Part shown: piece by piece, positions 1 to 6,511 of the stretch
How positions within the stretch are numbered: position 1 is the first letter of the stretch
How the letters are laid out: every line of letters starts with the position of its first letter
Source: an uncultured Planctomycetales bacterium
GTDB taxonomy: Bacteria > Planctomycetota > Planctomycetia > Isosphaerales > Isosphaeraceae
Direction of reading: 5' to 3'
NCBI GenBank assembly: GCA_937907525.1
Contig: CALCIB010000189.1
Coordinates: 1-17,294, forward strand
Length of the DNA: 17,294 bases
Translations under genes and position numbers: made by a program
Notes under the pieces: generated by a model
Databases searched by the model: none
Seen by the model: only the letters and a program-made list of their open reading frames with translations
Told to the model about the DNA's origin: nothing

Positions 1-1241
1 GCGGCGAAGATCTGGATGTGGTGCGGGCAGTTCATCGGCTTGAGCAGGTATTCCTCGAACTCGCAGGTCTGTTCGAGGTAGCCGATCCGCTCCGCGACGT
101 TCATCTCGAAGTACGGCCGGGTGTACTTCGTCTCGGACGACGCATCGGGGAGTCGCTCGGGGATGCCGGCCTTGCCCAGAAGCACGCGCTGGGCGTCGTC
201 GTCGAGGTTGCCGGCGGTCAGGCCGTCGAGCAGTTCCTTGGCGGCGGCGTCGGCGGGCATCTTGAGGGTCGGGAACTGGGAGTCCTTGTAGTACGGGTAG
301 TGGCCGCTGGTCTTGTACAGCTCCACCTTGCCGACGTGCGGGGTGTAGACCGGCTGATACCCGCGCTTGGTCAGCTCGGCCTTGAGGAAGTTCTCCAGGA
401 GGCCGCGGACGACGGCCCCCTTGGGCATCCAGAGGACCAGTCCCGGTCCGACCAGCGGCGAGATGGTGAACAGCCCCAGTTCCTTGCCGAGCCGGCGGTG
501 GTCGCGCTTGCGGGCCTCCTCAAGCTGGGTGACGTAGGCGTCGAGTTCCTTCTTGTCGAAGAAGGCGGTGCCGTAGAGTCGTTGGAGCATGGGGCGGTCG
601 GTGCGGCCCTTCCAGTACGACCCGGCTATGGAGAGGAGCTTGAACGCGCCCACCTTCCCGGCGTGGGGAATGTGGGGGCCACGGCAAAGGTCGACGAACT
701 CGCCCTGGCGGTAGAAGCTCAGGACGCCGAACTTCGCCAGTTCCTCGTCGATGTGCTCGACCTTGAGCGTCTGCCCCAGGTCGCCGACGAACGCGCGGGC
801 CTGGTCGACGGGGAGGCTGAAGCGTTCGAAGGGTTCGGCCTCCTTGGTGATTTTGGCCATTTCGGCCTCGATGGCGGGGAAGTCGTCCTCGGAGATGGCG
901 CGACCGTCGACTTCCATGTCGTAGTAGAAGCCGTTGCCGGTGGTGGGGCCGAAGGCGAGCCGGACGCCGGGGAACAGCCGCATGACGGCGCGGGCCATGA
1001 TGTGGGCCGTGCTGTGGCGGAGCACGTCGAGCGCCTCGCGGTCGCGGGGGGTCAGCAACCGCAACTCCACCACCCCCTCGCCGTTTTCGATCGGCCGGTC
1101 GAGGTCGACGATCGCGCCGTCGGCGACGGCGGCGACCGCCGCGTCGGCCAACCGCTTGCCGATCCCCGCGGCGACGTCGCGCGCGGTGGTCCCCTCGGGA
1201 TAGTCCTTGACCGACCCGTCCGGCAGCTTGATCTGAAGCAT
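1..1241 (-). CDS. thrS: Threonyl-tRNA synthetase, 5' part (C-terminus beyond window)
   Basis: Charges tRNA-Thr with threonine in the cytoplasm. The ATG at 1241-1239 opens a frame that stays open to the window edge, giving 413 complete codons. In order: an N-terminal TGS domain beginning MLQIKLPDGS (about residues 1-62); the editing domain with HSTAH (H76, H80) and CRGPH (C186, H190), matching the HxxxH and CxxxH editing-site motifs; then the class II catalytic core with TSGHYPYYKD and KPMNCPHH, where C405 corresponds to a zinc-ligand Cys. A GGAG lies about 13 nt before the ATG; no better start exists, because the TGS domain begins at this Met. Oddity: from TSGH to the zinc Cys there are 91 residues, against about 25 in E. 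coli ThrRS as I remember it, so roughly 66 extra residues (about 324-393) interrupt the core. The HEPN-like gene lies 102 nt upstream on the same strand. Identity is secure; only the C-terminal catalytic and anticodon-binding parts are missing. Confidence 0.97.
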   Translation of the reverse strand, partial: MLQIKLPDGSVKDYPEGTTARDVAAGIGKRLADAAVAAVADGAIVDLDRPIENGEGVVELRLLTPRDREALDVLRHSTAHIMARAVMRLFPGVRLAFGPTTGNGFYYDMEVDGRAISEDDFPAIEAEMAKITKEAEPFERFSLPVDQARAFVGDLGQTLKVEHIDEELAKFGVLSFYRQGEFVDLCRGPHIPHAGKVGAFKLLSIAGSYWKGRTDRPMLQRLYGTAFFDKKELDAYVTQLEEARKRDHRRLGKELGLFTISPLVGPGLVLWMPKGAVVRGLLENFLKAELTKRGYQPVYTPHVGKVELYKTSGHYPYYKDSQFPTLKMPADAAAKELLDGLTAGNLDDDAQRVLLGKAGIPERLPDASSETKYTRPYFEMNVAERIGYLEQTCEFEEYLLKPMNCPHHIQIFA

Positions 1242-1343
1242 CTTCGGCCGCTTTCTCCGTCCCCGCCGCCGTCCGCGACGTCGCTTTATCCAATCGCCCC
1301 TCCAAGCCCCCCAGCGTATCCGACGGCCGCGCGGATGCCAACG

Positions 1344-2231
1344 TCAAGAGCCTGGGGGTGATGGGTGCCCAAGCGAGCCCGCGACCTGGAGCGGGACCAT
1401 GAACAGGCGGCTTAACTCGTCCGCCTTCGCGGCCGCGTCGAAGAGAGGGGCTTCCTGGTGGATCGTCGTCAGCAGTTCCGCCAGCCGTTCGCCGATGCGG
1501 CGGTTGCAATCGTCCGCCGTCTCGTCGAGGAACCGCCTGACGTATTGAAGGTCCTTCCGACGAGGCCGCAAGACGCGGCGGGCCGAGACGTCGGCGCGAA
1601 CGAGGACTTTGAGCTTCGCCGCGTCCGAGCGCGTGAGGACGCCAACGTTGTGGACGATCGAGTGCCGGATTTGCCAGAGGACGCCCAGCGTCTGGGTGCG
1701 AGAAACGTCTTTGAGTTGCGCCGGATTCGCCTTCTTGCCGGCCTTGGCGGGAAAGAGCGTGAAGTCGCCGTCGCCGAAGGGGTCCGCGAGCAATCGCCTG
1801 TAGCGCTTCGTGGCGTCCTCGCAGTCGAGCCACGTCTGGGCCTCGCAGAGGGCCCTGCCGATGGAAGGCTCCTGAAAATGCGCCGCCAAGATGCCGCCGT
1901 GAAGCTGGAAAACCTTCAAACGGTCGTCGGCCACCTTGTCGACCAGTTGATCGATGCAGACCGCCGCCGATTCCTTGAGGAATCTCTCGAACCCCTCGAC
2001 CATGTCGACCAACACCATGGCGTTCAGACGGGCCTGGTGTCGCTCGGCGACCGCCGAGTAGCTGCCCTTGGCGTTCGCCTTCTTCTCGAAGTAATCGATC
2101 AGGTTCCAGTCCTGGCCCAGACCATGCCGGAAATGGGCCAACGGCGTATCCGCCTCCGGCGGCATCGGTTCCGAGTGCTCCAGGATTTCCACGACCTTTC
2201 GGAAAAGGTCGATCGGCGGACGACCGGGCAT
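1344..2231 (-). CDS. HEPN-like protein with R-x4-H motif, possible RNase; second gene of a coupled pair
   Basis: A 295-aa, mostly helical, soluble protein with no signal peptide or membrane segment. I do not recognise a named family with certainty. Residues 182-197 contain LWQIRHSIVHN, giving R189-x4-H194, the spacing of the catalytic R-x4-6-H motif of HEPN ribonucleases (consensus near RNxxxH). Upstream, a helix with VDMVEGFERFLKES (about 75-88) resembles first-helix segments of RiboL-PSP/MAE_28990-type HEPN proteins. Its ATG (2231-2229) lies one base after the TGA of the 148-aa gene (2235-2233), so the two are very probably translationally coupled. thrS starts 102 nt downstream and could be read through from this transcript. 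If HEPN is right, it could be an RNA-cleaving toxin or effector partnered by the upstream protein; alternatively it is an inactive HEPN used as a binding domain. The HEPN assignment rests on one motif and helical character only. Confidence 0.75.
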   Translation of the reverse strand: MPGRPPIDLFRKVVEILEHSEPMPPEADTPLAHFRHGLGQDWNLIDYFEKKANAKGSYSAVAERHQARLNAMVLVDMVEGFERFLKESAAVCIDQLVDKVADDRLKVFQLHGGILAAHFQEPSIGRALCEAQTWLDCEDATKRYRRLLADPFGDGDFTLFPAKAGKKANPAQLKDVSRTQTLGVLWQIRHSIVHNVGVLTRSDAAKLKVLVRADVSARRVLRPRRKDLQYVRRFLDETADDCNRRIGERLAELLTTIHQEAPLFDAAAKADELSRLFMVPLQVAGSLGHPSPPGS

Positions 2232-2232
2232 G

Positions 2233-2679
2233 TCAGCGGGCCCTCTCGGCTTCCATGTCCGAGGCGTAATCCGCGGTCGTTTCCAGGTCCTCGATGAGCA
2301 GCCAGGCCCCGCCGCGCTTTTCCCAGCAGAACGCGAAAAATCGGTTGTCGAACCAGATCGGGCGATCCGCGCCCTCGGGGAGCCTTTCGTCGTCCCCGAG
2401 CCGGCGGCACAGGGCGTCCAAGTCCGCGAGGGTCGTGAGCGGTTGTCCGTTCGACGTGTCGCGTTCCCTTGGGTCGTGGATCAAGAGCGGCGCGTCGATC
2501 CGACGCAACAGGTCGGCCAACTCGTCCGCCGTGCAGGGCATGGCGATGTATCCGGACAGGACGGGGTCGCCGTCGACGCTCCACCAGCGATCCTCGCCCT
2601 GGGCCGTCAGCCAGTCGGCCAGCAGCTTGGGATCGACCTCGAAGCGAGGACGGTCCCTGATGTCGACGACGGGTTCCAT
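2233..2679 (-). CDS. Uncharacterised 148-aa protein, first gene of the pair with the HEPN-like gene
   Basis: No family recognised. The frame extends to a GTG at 2700, but the ATG at 2679-2677 is preceded by a GAGGGAG ribosome site at about 8 nt, so I take that start (MEPVVDIRDRPRF...). The protein is acidic, soluble and rich in Trp and aromatic pairs: WWSVDGDP near residue 32, IWFDNRFFAFCWEKRG near 107-122, then an acidic end (DLETTADYASDMEAERAR). There is no signal peptide or membrane helix. It is followed after one base by the HEPN-like gene. Small acidic proteins encoded directly before a toxin-like gene are often antitoxin or immunity partners, but here that is inference from position only. 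The canonical partner of HEPN toxins, an MNT nucleotidyltransferase with a GSxxxGxxxxxSDxD motif, is not what this is: no such motif is present. Confidence 0.75.
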   Translation of the reverse strand: MEPVVDIRDRPRFEVDPKLLADWLTAQGEDRWWSVDGDPVLSGYIAMPCTADELADLLRRIDAPLLIHDPRERDTSNGQPLTTLADLDALCRRLGDDERLPEGADRPIWFDNRFFAFCWEKRGGAWLLIEDLETTADYASDMEAERAR

Positions 2680-2859
2680 CGCGGGTCTCCCTCGAAGCAC
2701 GATTTGGAGAAGACGCGTCGAGACGACGAACCGCCTTGCCTCATGGATTATCCGCTTCCCGCGGGGATCGGGTCAATCGTCGCCCTCGCGTCCCGAAGTG
2801 GGGGGATGGCGCGGCGGATCGATTCGACCCGGCGGCGGGGGGAGCGACGATCGGGAGAC

Positions 2860-3549
2860 TCACGCCGCGCGGCGGCGACGCGCCAACGCCAGTCCGAAGC
2901 CGGCGGCCGCGGCTCCCATCAGCCACGACGACGGCTCGGGGACGGCCGACCCCGGCGTCCCTTCCAGGCGGAAGGCCATGTCGCCGGAAGCGGCCGTCGT
3001 TATGAGTTCGCGACCGACGAACAACGCCGACGAGGCGTCTCCCGGCGCGTTCGGCCCATCCAGGGTGAACTGCCCTATGTTGTCGTCGCTCCCGCTCATG
3101 CCGATCCAGTACGAAACGCCGGCGTCCAGGCTCAGCGCCGCGGCGAGATCGACATGGACGCGAATCACGCCGTCAAGCGCGCCGGCGCCCTCGTCGTCGA
3201 TGACGGCGATCGTCTCGGTGGTTTCCGAGATCAAGACGCCGGGCTGACCGGAAGCGTCGGACCAGAGCCTGACCACCACGTCGCCGCCGACCGCGGGATC
3301 GCTGTCGTCGCTATGAATGGTGTAGACGTCCATTCCGGTGATCGACGCTCCGGTCGCGAAGTTGACGATCTCGGCGAAATTCTGGTCGTCGGACTCGTTC
3401 CACCAGGAATGCTGGCCGTCCAGGTGGGGCAGCAACTCCGCCCCGGTCGCGCCTGGGCTGTAGTCGAGGATGATCCCCGCCCGGGCCGGGTCGCCGATGA
3501 TCGCCGCCAGCATCGCGCAGAGCGCCACTTGGAACAATATCGTACGCAT
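2860..3549 (-). CDS. PEP-CTERM sorted exported protein
   Basis: A 229-aa exported protein. The frame extends 24 Arg-rich codons further upstream, but the ATG at 3549 starts a textbook signal peptide (MRTILFQVALCAMLAAIIG, cleavage probably after PARA near residue 24) and has an AAAGG site 8 nt before it. The body is Asp/Gly/Ser-rich and predicted beta-sandwich-like (VVVRLWSDASGQPGVLI near 92-108; VSYWIGMSGSDDN), resembling the beta-rich ectodomains common in this class. The C-terminal 27 residues are the sorting signal: VPEPSS, a hydrophobic helix (WLMGAAAAGFGLALA), then RRRRAA. In the family the exosortase system recognises this tail and processes it at the inner membrane; no exosortase gene is in this window. 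The gene is monocistronic, has its own promoter at 3636-3665, and lies between the nickel operon and the HEPN-like pair. The ligand or role of the body is unknown. Confidence 0.9.
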   Translation of the reverse strand: MRTILFQVALCAMLAAIIGDPARAGIILDYSPGATGAELLPHLDGQHSWWNESDDQNFAEIVNFATGASITGMDVYTIHSDDSDPAVGGDVVVRLWSDASGQPGVLISETTETIAVIDDEGAGALDGVIRVHVDLAAALSLDAGVSYWIGMSGSDDNIGQFTLDGPNAPGDASSALFVGRELITTAASGDMAFRLEGTPGSAVPEPSSWLMGAAAAGFGLALARRRRAA

Positions 3550-3635
3550 GCGAAGGGCCTTTCGTCGCCTCGTCCGAGGATGCGATCGTGATCCACGACG
3601 CCCATGATCACCGTTGTTCACGGATAGCGGAACAA

Positions 3636-3665
3636 ATCATACCAACGACCCCAGAGAGTCATCAA
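3636..3665 (-). promoter_or_regulatory. Sigma70-type promoter for the PEP-CTERM gene
   Basis: Read on the minus strand: -35 TTGATG (3665-3660), an 18-nt spacer, then -10 TATGAT (3641-3636) preceded by TGG, i.e. an extended -10. Transcription would start near 3629, leaving a leader of about 80 nt before the ATG at 3549. The match is good and sits in a local AT-rich patch, but it is predicted from sequence only. Confidence 0.55.
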
Positions 3666-3668
3666 ATA

Positions 3669-3688
3669 ATGTTGGCAAAATCCAACAT
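3669..3688. promoter_or_regulatory. Perfect 7-bp inverted repeat just upstream of the PEP-CTERM -35
   Basis: ATGTTGG (3669-3675), 6-nt spacer CAAAAT, CCAACAT (3682-3688). The dyad lies at about -40 to -59 relative to the predicted transcription start, a typical place for an activator site. It is not at a gene end and has no T-run, so it is less likely a terminator. The cognate regulator is unknown. Confidence 0.4.
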
Positions 3689-3806
3689 GGTTTCGCGGCG
3701 AGATCCGATACGCCACGTTGACGACATGCACCGGGCGATCTTCGTTCCGGATCGACGTCCGCGTCGCGATTGAAACGAACGCCATGGCCATCAGGTGGGC
3801 GGGCGT

Positions 3807-3835
3807 CGCGGCGGGCCCCGCTCCCTAGGGCCGCG
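3807..3835 (-). terminator. Possible weak hairpin after the nickel operon
   Basis: CGCGGC (3807-3812) can pair with GCCGCG (3830-3835) around a 17-nt GC-rich loop, 25 nt beyond the nikO stop. There is no T-run and the stem is short. It is listed only because of its position at the operon end. Confidence 0.25.
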
Positions 3836-3859
3836 GCCGGCCTCGGACGGTCGGGTCGA

Positions 3860-4648
3860 TCACCGGCCGACCAGGAGGCTTAGCGGTCGTTCCAGGCCGT
3901 GGGCCTCCAGCAGGGCCGCGTCGTCGAGGACCGCGCGCGAGGGGCCGTCGGCGACGATCTTGCCGGCGTCCAGGACGACGGTCCTGGGGCAGATCTCCAG
4001 GACCATCTCCAGGTCGTGGGTGGCGATCAGCTTGGTGGCCGGAAGCGAGCCGATCAACTCCAGGAACCGGCGCCGGCCGCGGGGGTCGAGGTTCGCCGTC
4101 GGCTCGTCCAGGACCAGCACCGACGGCTCGCACGCCAGCACCCCGGCCAGGCAGACGCGCTTGCGCTCGCCGAAGCTGAGATGCCGCGGCGGGCGGTCGG
4201 CGGCGTCGGCGAGCCCCACCCGCTCCAGGCATTCGAGCGCCAGGCGACGGGCCTCGGCCTTGGCCGCGCCCAGGTTCAAGGGGCCGAAGGCGACGTCCTC
4301 AAGCACGGTCGTCGAAAAGAGCTGGTCGTCGGGATCCTGGAACACCAGCCCGACCTTGCGGCGGACCTCCGCGCCGTGCCGCGAGGCGTCCAGGCCGTCG
4401 ATCCAGACCGACGGCGGCCGGCGACGAAACAACCCGTCGCGGCCCGGGAGCAGGCCGTTGAGGTGGAGCAATAGCGTGCTCTTGCCCGCGCCGTTGGGTC
4501 CGACCAGCGCCGTCGACTCCCCCGCGGCGATCGACAGGTCCACGCCGTCGAGCGCGCGGCGGCCGTCGGGATAGTCGTAGACCAGTCCGGCGAGGCGGAC
4601 GGCCGGGGCGACGGCGGAAGTGACGGCGAGGGCGGAAGCGTCGGCCAA
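3860..4648 (-). CDS. nikO: ECF-type nickel/cobalt importer, ATP-binding subunit (NikO/CbiO)
   Basis: A 262-aa ABC ATPase that powers metal uptake from the cytoplasmic face. Visible motifs: Walker A GPNGAGKST (50-58), Q-loop LVFQDPDDQLF (Q104), signature LSFGE (157-161, the LSFG form usual in Ni/Co and other ECF ATPases), Walker B VLVLDEPT (177-184), D-loop NLD (186-188) and H-loop THD (H211). Length is near normal for the family. The chosen start is TTG at 4648-4646, 3 nt after the nikQ stop; no ATG or GTG lies before the conserved beta-strand VRLAGLVYDYPDG (about 17-29), and the ribosome site is weak, so translation probably depends on coupling from nikQ. As the only ATPase in the operon it presumably forms a homodimer. 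The NikR-like site upstream of the operon favours nickel over cobalt. Confidence 0.93.
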   Translation of the reverse strand: MADASALAVTSAVAPAVRLAGLVYDYPDGRRALDGVDLSIAAGESTALVGPNGAGKSTLLLHLNGLLPGRDGLFRRRPPSVWIDGLDASRHGAEVRRKVGLVFQDPDDQLFSTTVLEDVAFGPLNLGAAKAEARRLALECLERVGLADAADRPPRHLSFGERKRVCLAGVLACEPSVLVLDEPTANLDPRGRRRFLELIGSLPATKLIATHDLEMVLEICPRTVVLDAGKIVADGPSRAVLDDAALLEAHGLERPLSLLVGR

Positions 4649-4651
4649 GTG

Positions 4652-5272
4652 TCAATCGTCCAGGGTCCGCGGCACGCCGTCCCATCCCCGAGCGGTCATC
4701 GCCGCGAAGACGCGCTCCTCCCGATCCAGCGCGCGACCCAAAAGCACGCCGATCAGGCTGGCGAGCGCCCCGAAGCCGAGCCCGCGGCGGCCGAAGCTCC
4801 GGGCGCGCCGGGCGACGGTCATCCGCGTCAACTCGTCGTGGAGGACGAACAGGTAACGATACATGAAGCCGAGCGTCGCCGCCAGGGCCGGCGGCATCCC
4901 CAGCCGCCGCATCGCCCAAAGCATCTCCGTCCAGGGCGTGACCTGGGCCATCGCCGTCATCGCCATCAACGCCAGCCCGTTGCGAAGCACCAGGTCCAGG
5001 GCCGCCAGCCGCCACGACAGCCCCGAGGACTCCGCCACCCTCCCCGCCGCCAGCGCCGCCAGGAACCCGACCAAAACCAGAAAGCCCAACCACCGCGCCA
5101 GCAATCTGGGAATCGAAACTCCCGAGGCGACCACCGCCGCGGCCAGCGCGAGGGCCAGAACGCCGAGATACCGCCACGAGCCCGGCGGCGCGAGGACCAC
5201 CGCCAGCACGAAGCCGACCGCCCCCGCCAGCTTCACCCGCGCGTCGAGCCGCCACGGCCGATCAGACGGCAT
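4652..5272 (-). CDS. nikQ: ECF-type nickel/cobalt importer, transmembrane coupling subunit (NikQ/CbiQ)
   Basis: A 206-aa integral membrane T-component linking the substrate-binding membrane subunit to the ATPase. Several hydrophobic segments are visible (about 14-30, 36-52, 60-78, 96-112, 168-180). The cytoplasmic coupling region carries the two Arg-containing signatures of the family, ARRARS (153-158) and TARGW (193-197). A TTG lies one codon further upstream at 5275, but the ATG at 5272 has GGGAGG 9 nt before it and is preferred. The gene overlaps the end of nikMN by 11 nt. It is somewhat shorter than typical CbiQ proteins (about 225-260 aa) but both coupling motifs are intact, so it is probably functional. 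Confidence 0.92.
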   Translation of the reverse strand: MPSDRPWRLDARVKLAGAVGFVLAVVLAPPGSWRYLGVLALALAAAVVASGVSIPRLLARWLGFLVLVGFLAALAAGRVAESSGLSWRLAALDLVLRNGLALMAMTAMAQVTPWTEMLWAMRRLGMPPALAATLGFMYRYLFVLHDELTRMTVARRARSFGRRGLGFGALASLIGVLLGRALDREERVFAAMTARGWDGVPRTLDD

Positions 5273-6251
5273 CAACCAGCGCCTCCCGCTTGACGTCGCC
5301 CGCGGCGAAGACCCGCGCCATCCCCCAGGCGAAGCCGAAGACCGTCAACGTCCCGATCAACCCCGCCGCGGCCGTCGCCAGCTTCTTCACTCGGCCGAGA
5401 TCGCCCAGCGGCGCCTCGTACCCCGCCATCGGCGAGGCGACCAACGGCGGCGCCTCCTCGTCCGGCAGGAACCCGAACTTCTCGCCGACGAACTCCAAGC
5501 CGTCGGGGGAACTCGCCGCGAACGGCGCGGCGAACACCGCCACCGCCAGCGCGACCGCCAACCCCGCCACCACCGGTGACGCCCACCCCGGCGACGGCTC
5601 GGCCTCGACCTCCACCGCGCCCGGTCCCTCGATCAACTCGGGACGGGTCGTCAGCACGAACCGGACGACCAGCCCGGTGATGAGCGCCTCGCCGACGCCG
5701 ATGACCGCGTGGACCAGCGCCATCCAGCTTAAAATCCGCAGGAAGTCCTCGCGACGCCCGCCGGCGCCCAGCTCGATCGAGAAGGCTCCGGCCGCCAGCA
5801 GCACCGAGAACCACGCCGCGACCATCGAGCCGATCAGGATCCCCCGCCGTCCCCCCAGGGCTCGACGGATCGGCTCGTAGACGGCGTAACCGCCGACGGC
5901 GCCGACGAGCCCCATGTTGACGAAGTTCGCCCCCAGCGCCGTCACGCCGCCGTCCTGGAACAGGAAGCACTGGACGATCAGGACCGCCGCGATCACCACC
6001 GCGCCGGCCCACGGGCCCAGGAGCACGGCGGCGAGCACGCCCCCCAGGAGGTGCCCGGAGACCCCCGGCCCGACCGGGAAGTTGACCATCTGGGCCGCGA
6101 AGACGAACGCGGCGGTCATCCCCATCAGCGAGGTCGTCCGCGGGCCGTGCCGCCGGTCGACCCGCCGCAACGCATGGGCCAGCCCCGCGGCGCCGACGGC
6201 CGCGGTCGCGGCGGCCGCGCCTCCGCTGAGAAGTACGTCCGGAATGTGCAT
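5262..6251 (-). CDS. nikMN: ECF-type nickel/cobalt importer, fused substrate-binding and PDGLE subunit (NikMN)
   Basis: A 329-aa membrane protein, the metal-binding component. The frame is open further upstream, but function fixes the start: the mature N-terminus must be MHIPD, because in NikM/CbiM the N-terminal amine and His2 ligate the metal. The ATG at 6251 has AGGG about 8 nt before it. His2 and His67 (SGHLLGG) match the ligands described for NikM; HAVIGVGEALIT (181-192) is another family signature. A linker follows near 205-225, then the second part: one membrane segment (about 226-243), SSPDGLE (247-253), an extracytoplasmic loop, and a final helix (about 293-316). This is the PDGLE/NikN-CbiN-like region, here fused rather than encoded as a separate gene. 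First gene of nikMN-nikQ-nikO; no separate NikN/CbiN gene is needed. Confidence 0.94.
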   Translation of the reverse strand: MHIPDVLLSGGAAAATAAVGAAGLAHALRRVDRRHGPRTTSLMGMTAAFVFAAQMVNFPVGPGVSGHLLGGVLAAVLLGPWAGAVVIAAVLIVQCFLFQDGGVTALGANFVNMGLVGAVGGYAVYEPIRRALGGRRGILIGSMVAAWFSVLLAAGAFSIELGAGGRREDFLRILSWMALVHAVIGVGEALITGLVVRFVLTTRPELIEGPGAVEVEAEPSPGWASPVVAGLAVALAVAVFAAPFAASSPDGLEFVGEKFGFLPDEEAPPLVASPMAGYEAPLGDLGRVKKLATAAAGLIGTLTVFGFAWGMARVFAAGDVKREALVDAV

Positions 6252-6294
6252 GGCGCCGCCCTGGCTCGACTCGACCCGAGATGTCCACGCCGTC

Positions 6295-6323
6295 GGTATG
6301 GCGTTCCTGGAAATCATCATACC
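6295..6323. promoter_or_regulatory. Candidate NikR operator overlapping the nikMN promoter
   Basis: A dyad GGTATG (6295-6300), 17 nt, CATACC (6318-6323), 44-72 bases before the nikMN ATG. E. coli NikR binds GTATGA-N16-TCATAC, i.e. GTATG-N18-CATAC; this site has both half-sites but is one base shorter. A second dyad, TTCC-T-GGAA (6304-6312), lies at its centre. On the minus strand TATGAT (6321-6316) looks like a -10, with a weak -35 TTCGCG 17 nt further out (6344-6339), so a bound repressor would cover the -10. No nikR gene is in the window. Confidence 0.5.
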
Positions 6324-6511
6324 GGAGGTCGGCCCCAACGCGAAGGGGGGCGCCGCCGAGTCGCCGCGGCCCTCGGTGATGGACTCCTGGAGCAGCCTCG
6401 CGACGGCGAGGGCGGAGCGGGGGGCCTTGCACGGGCGGGCTCGACGTCGCAAGATCGTTGCGTGTCGAAAACCTTGTTTTTCCAGGACGCCCGATCGATC
6501 GAGTCCCGCCC

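Larger units (their letters stand above)
3550..3859. other. Intergenic region upstream of the PEP-CTERM gene
   Basis: A 310-nt non-coding stretch between the nikO stop and the PEP-CTERM start. Its central part (about 3625-3690) is clearly AT-richer than the surroundings and holds the promoter and dyad listed separately. The nikO-proximal part is GC-rich and holds a weak hairpin at 3807-3835. No convincing small gene is visible; the short open frames here have no ribosome site and unnatural composition. Confidence 0.7.

Noticed and set aside
1342..1347. TTGACG (minus strand) as a -35 for thrS
   Set aside because: No acceptable -10 lies 16-19 nt downstream; the nearest TATA-like sequence is too far. 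It also overlaps the end of the HEPN-like gene.
18..1361. Long plus-strand open frame over thrS (447 codons)
   Set aside because: It is the opposite-strand shadow of thrS; its translation is low-complexity Val/Gly/Leu/Asp-rich, whereas the minus strand gives clear ThrRS motifs.
2776..2851. 8-bp inverted repeat ATCGTCGC / GCGACGAT downstream of the PEP-CTERM gene
   Set aside because: The arms are 60 nt apart in GC-rich DNA with no T-run; too weak to call a terminator.
6252..6511. Cobalamin riboswitch upstream of the importer operon
   Set aside because: The 260-nt region has no B12-box-like sequence or long multi-helix leader; the predicted leader is only about 57 nt and a NikR-like dyad explains regulation better.
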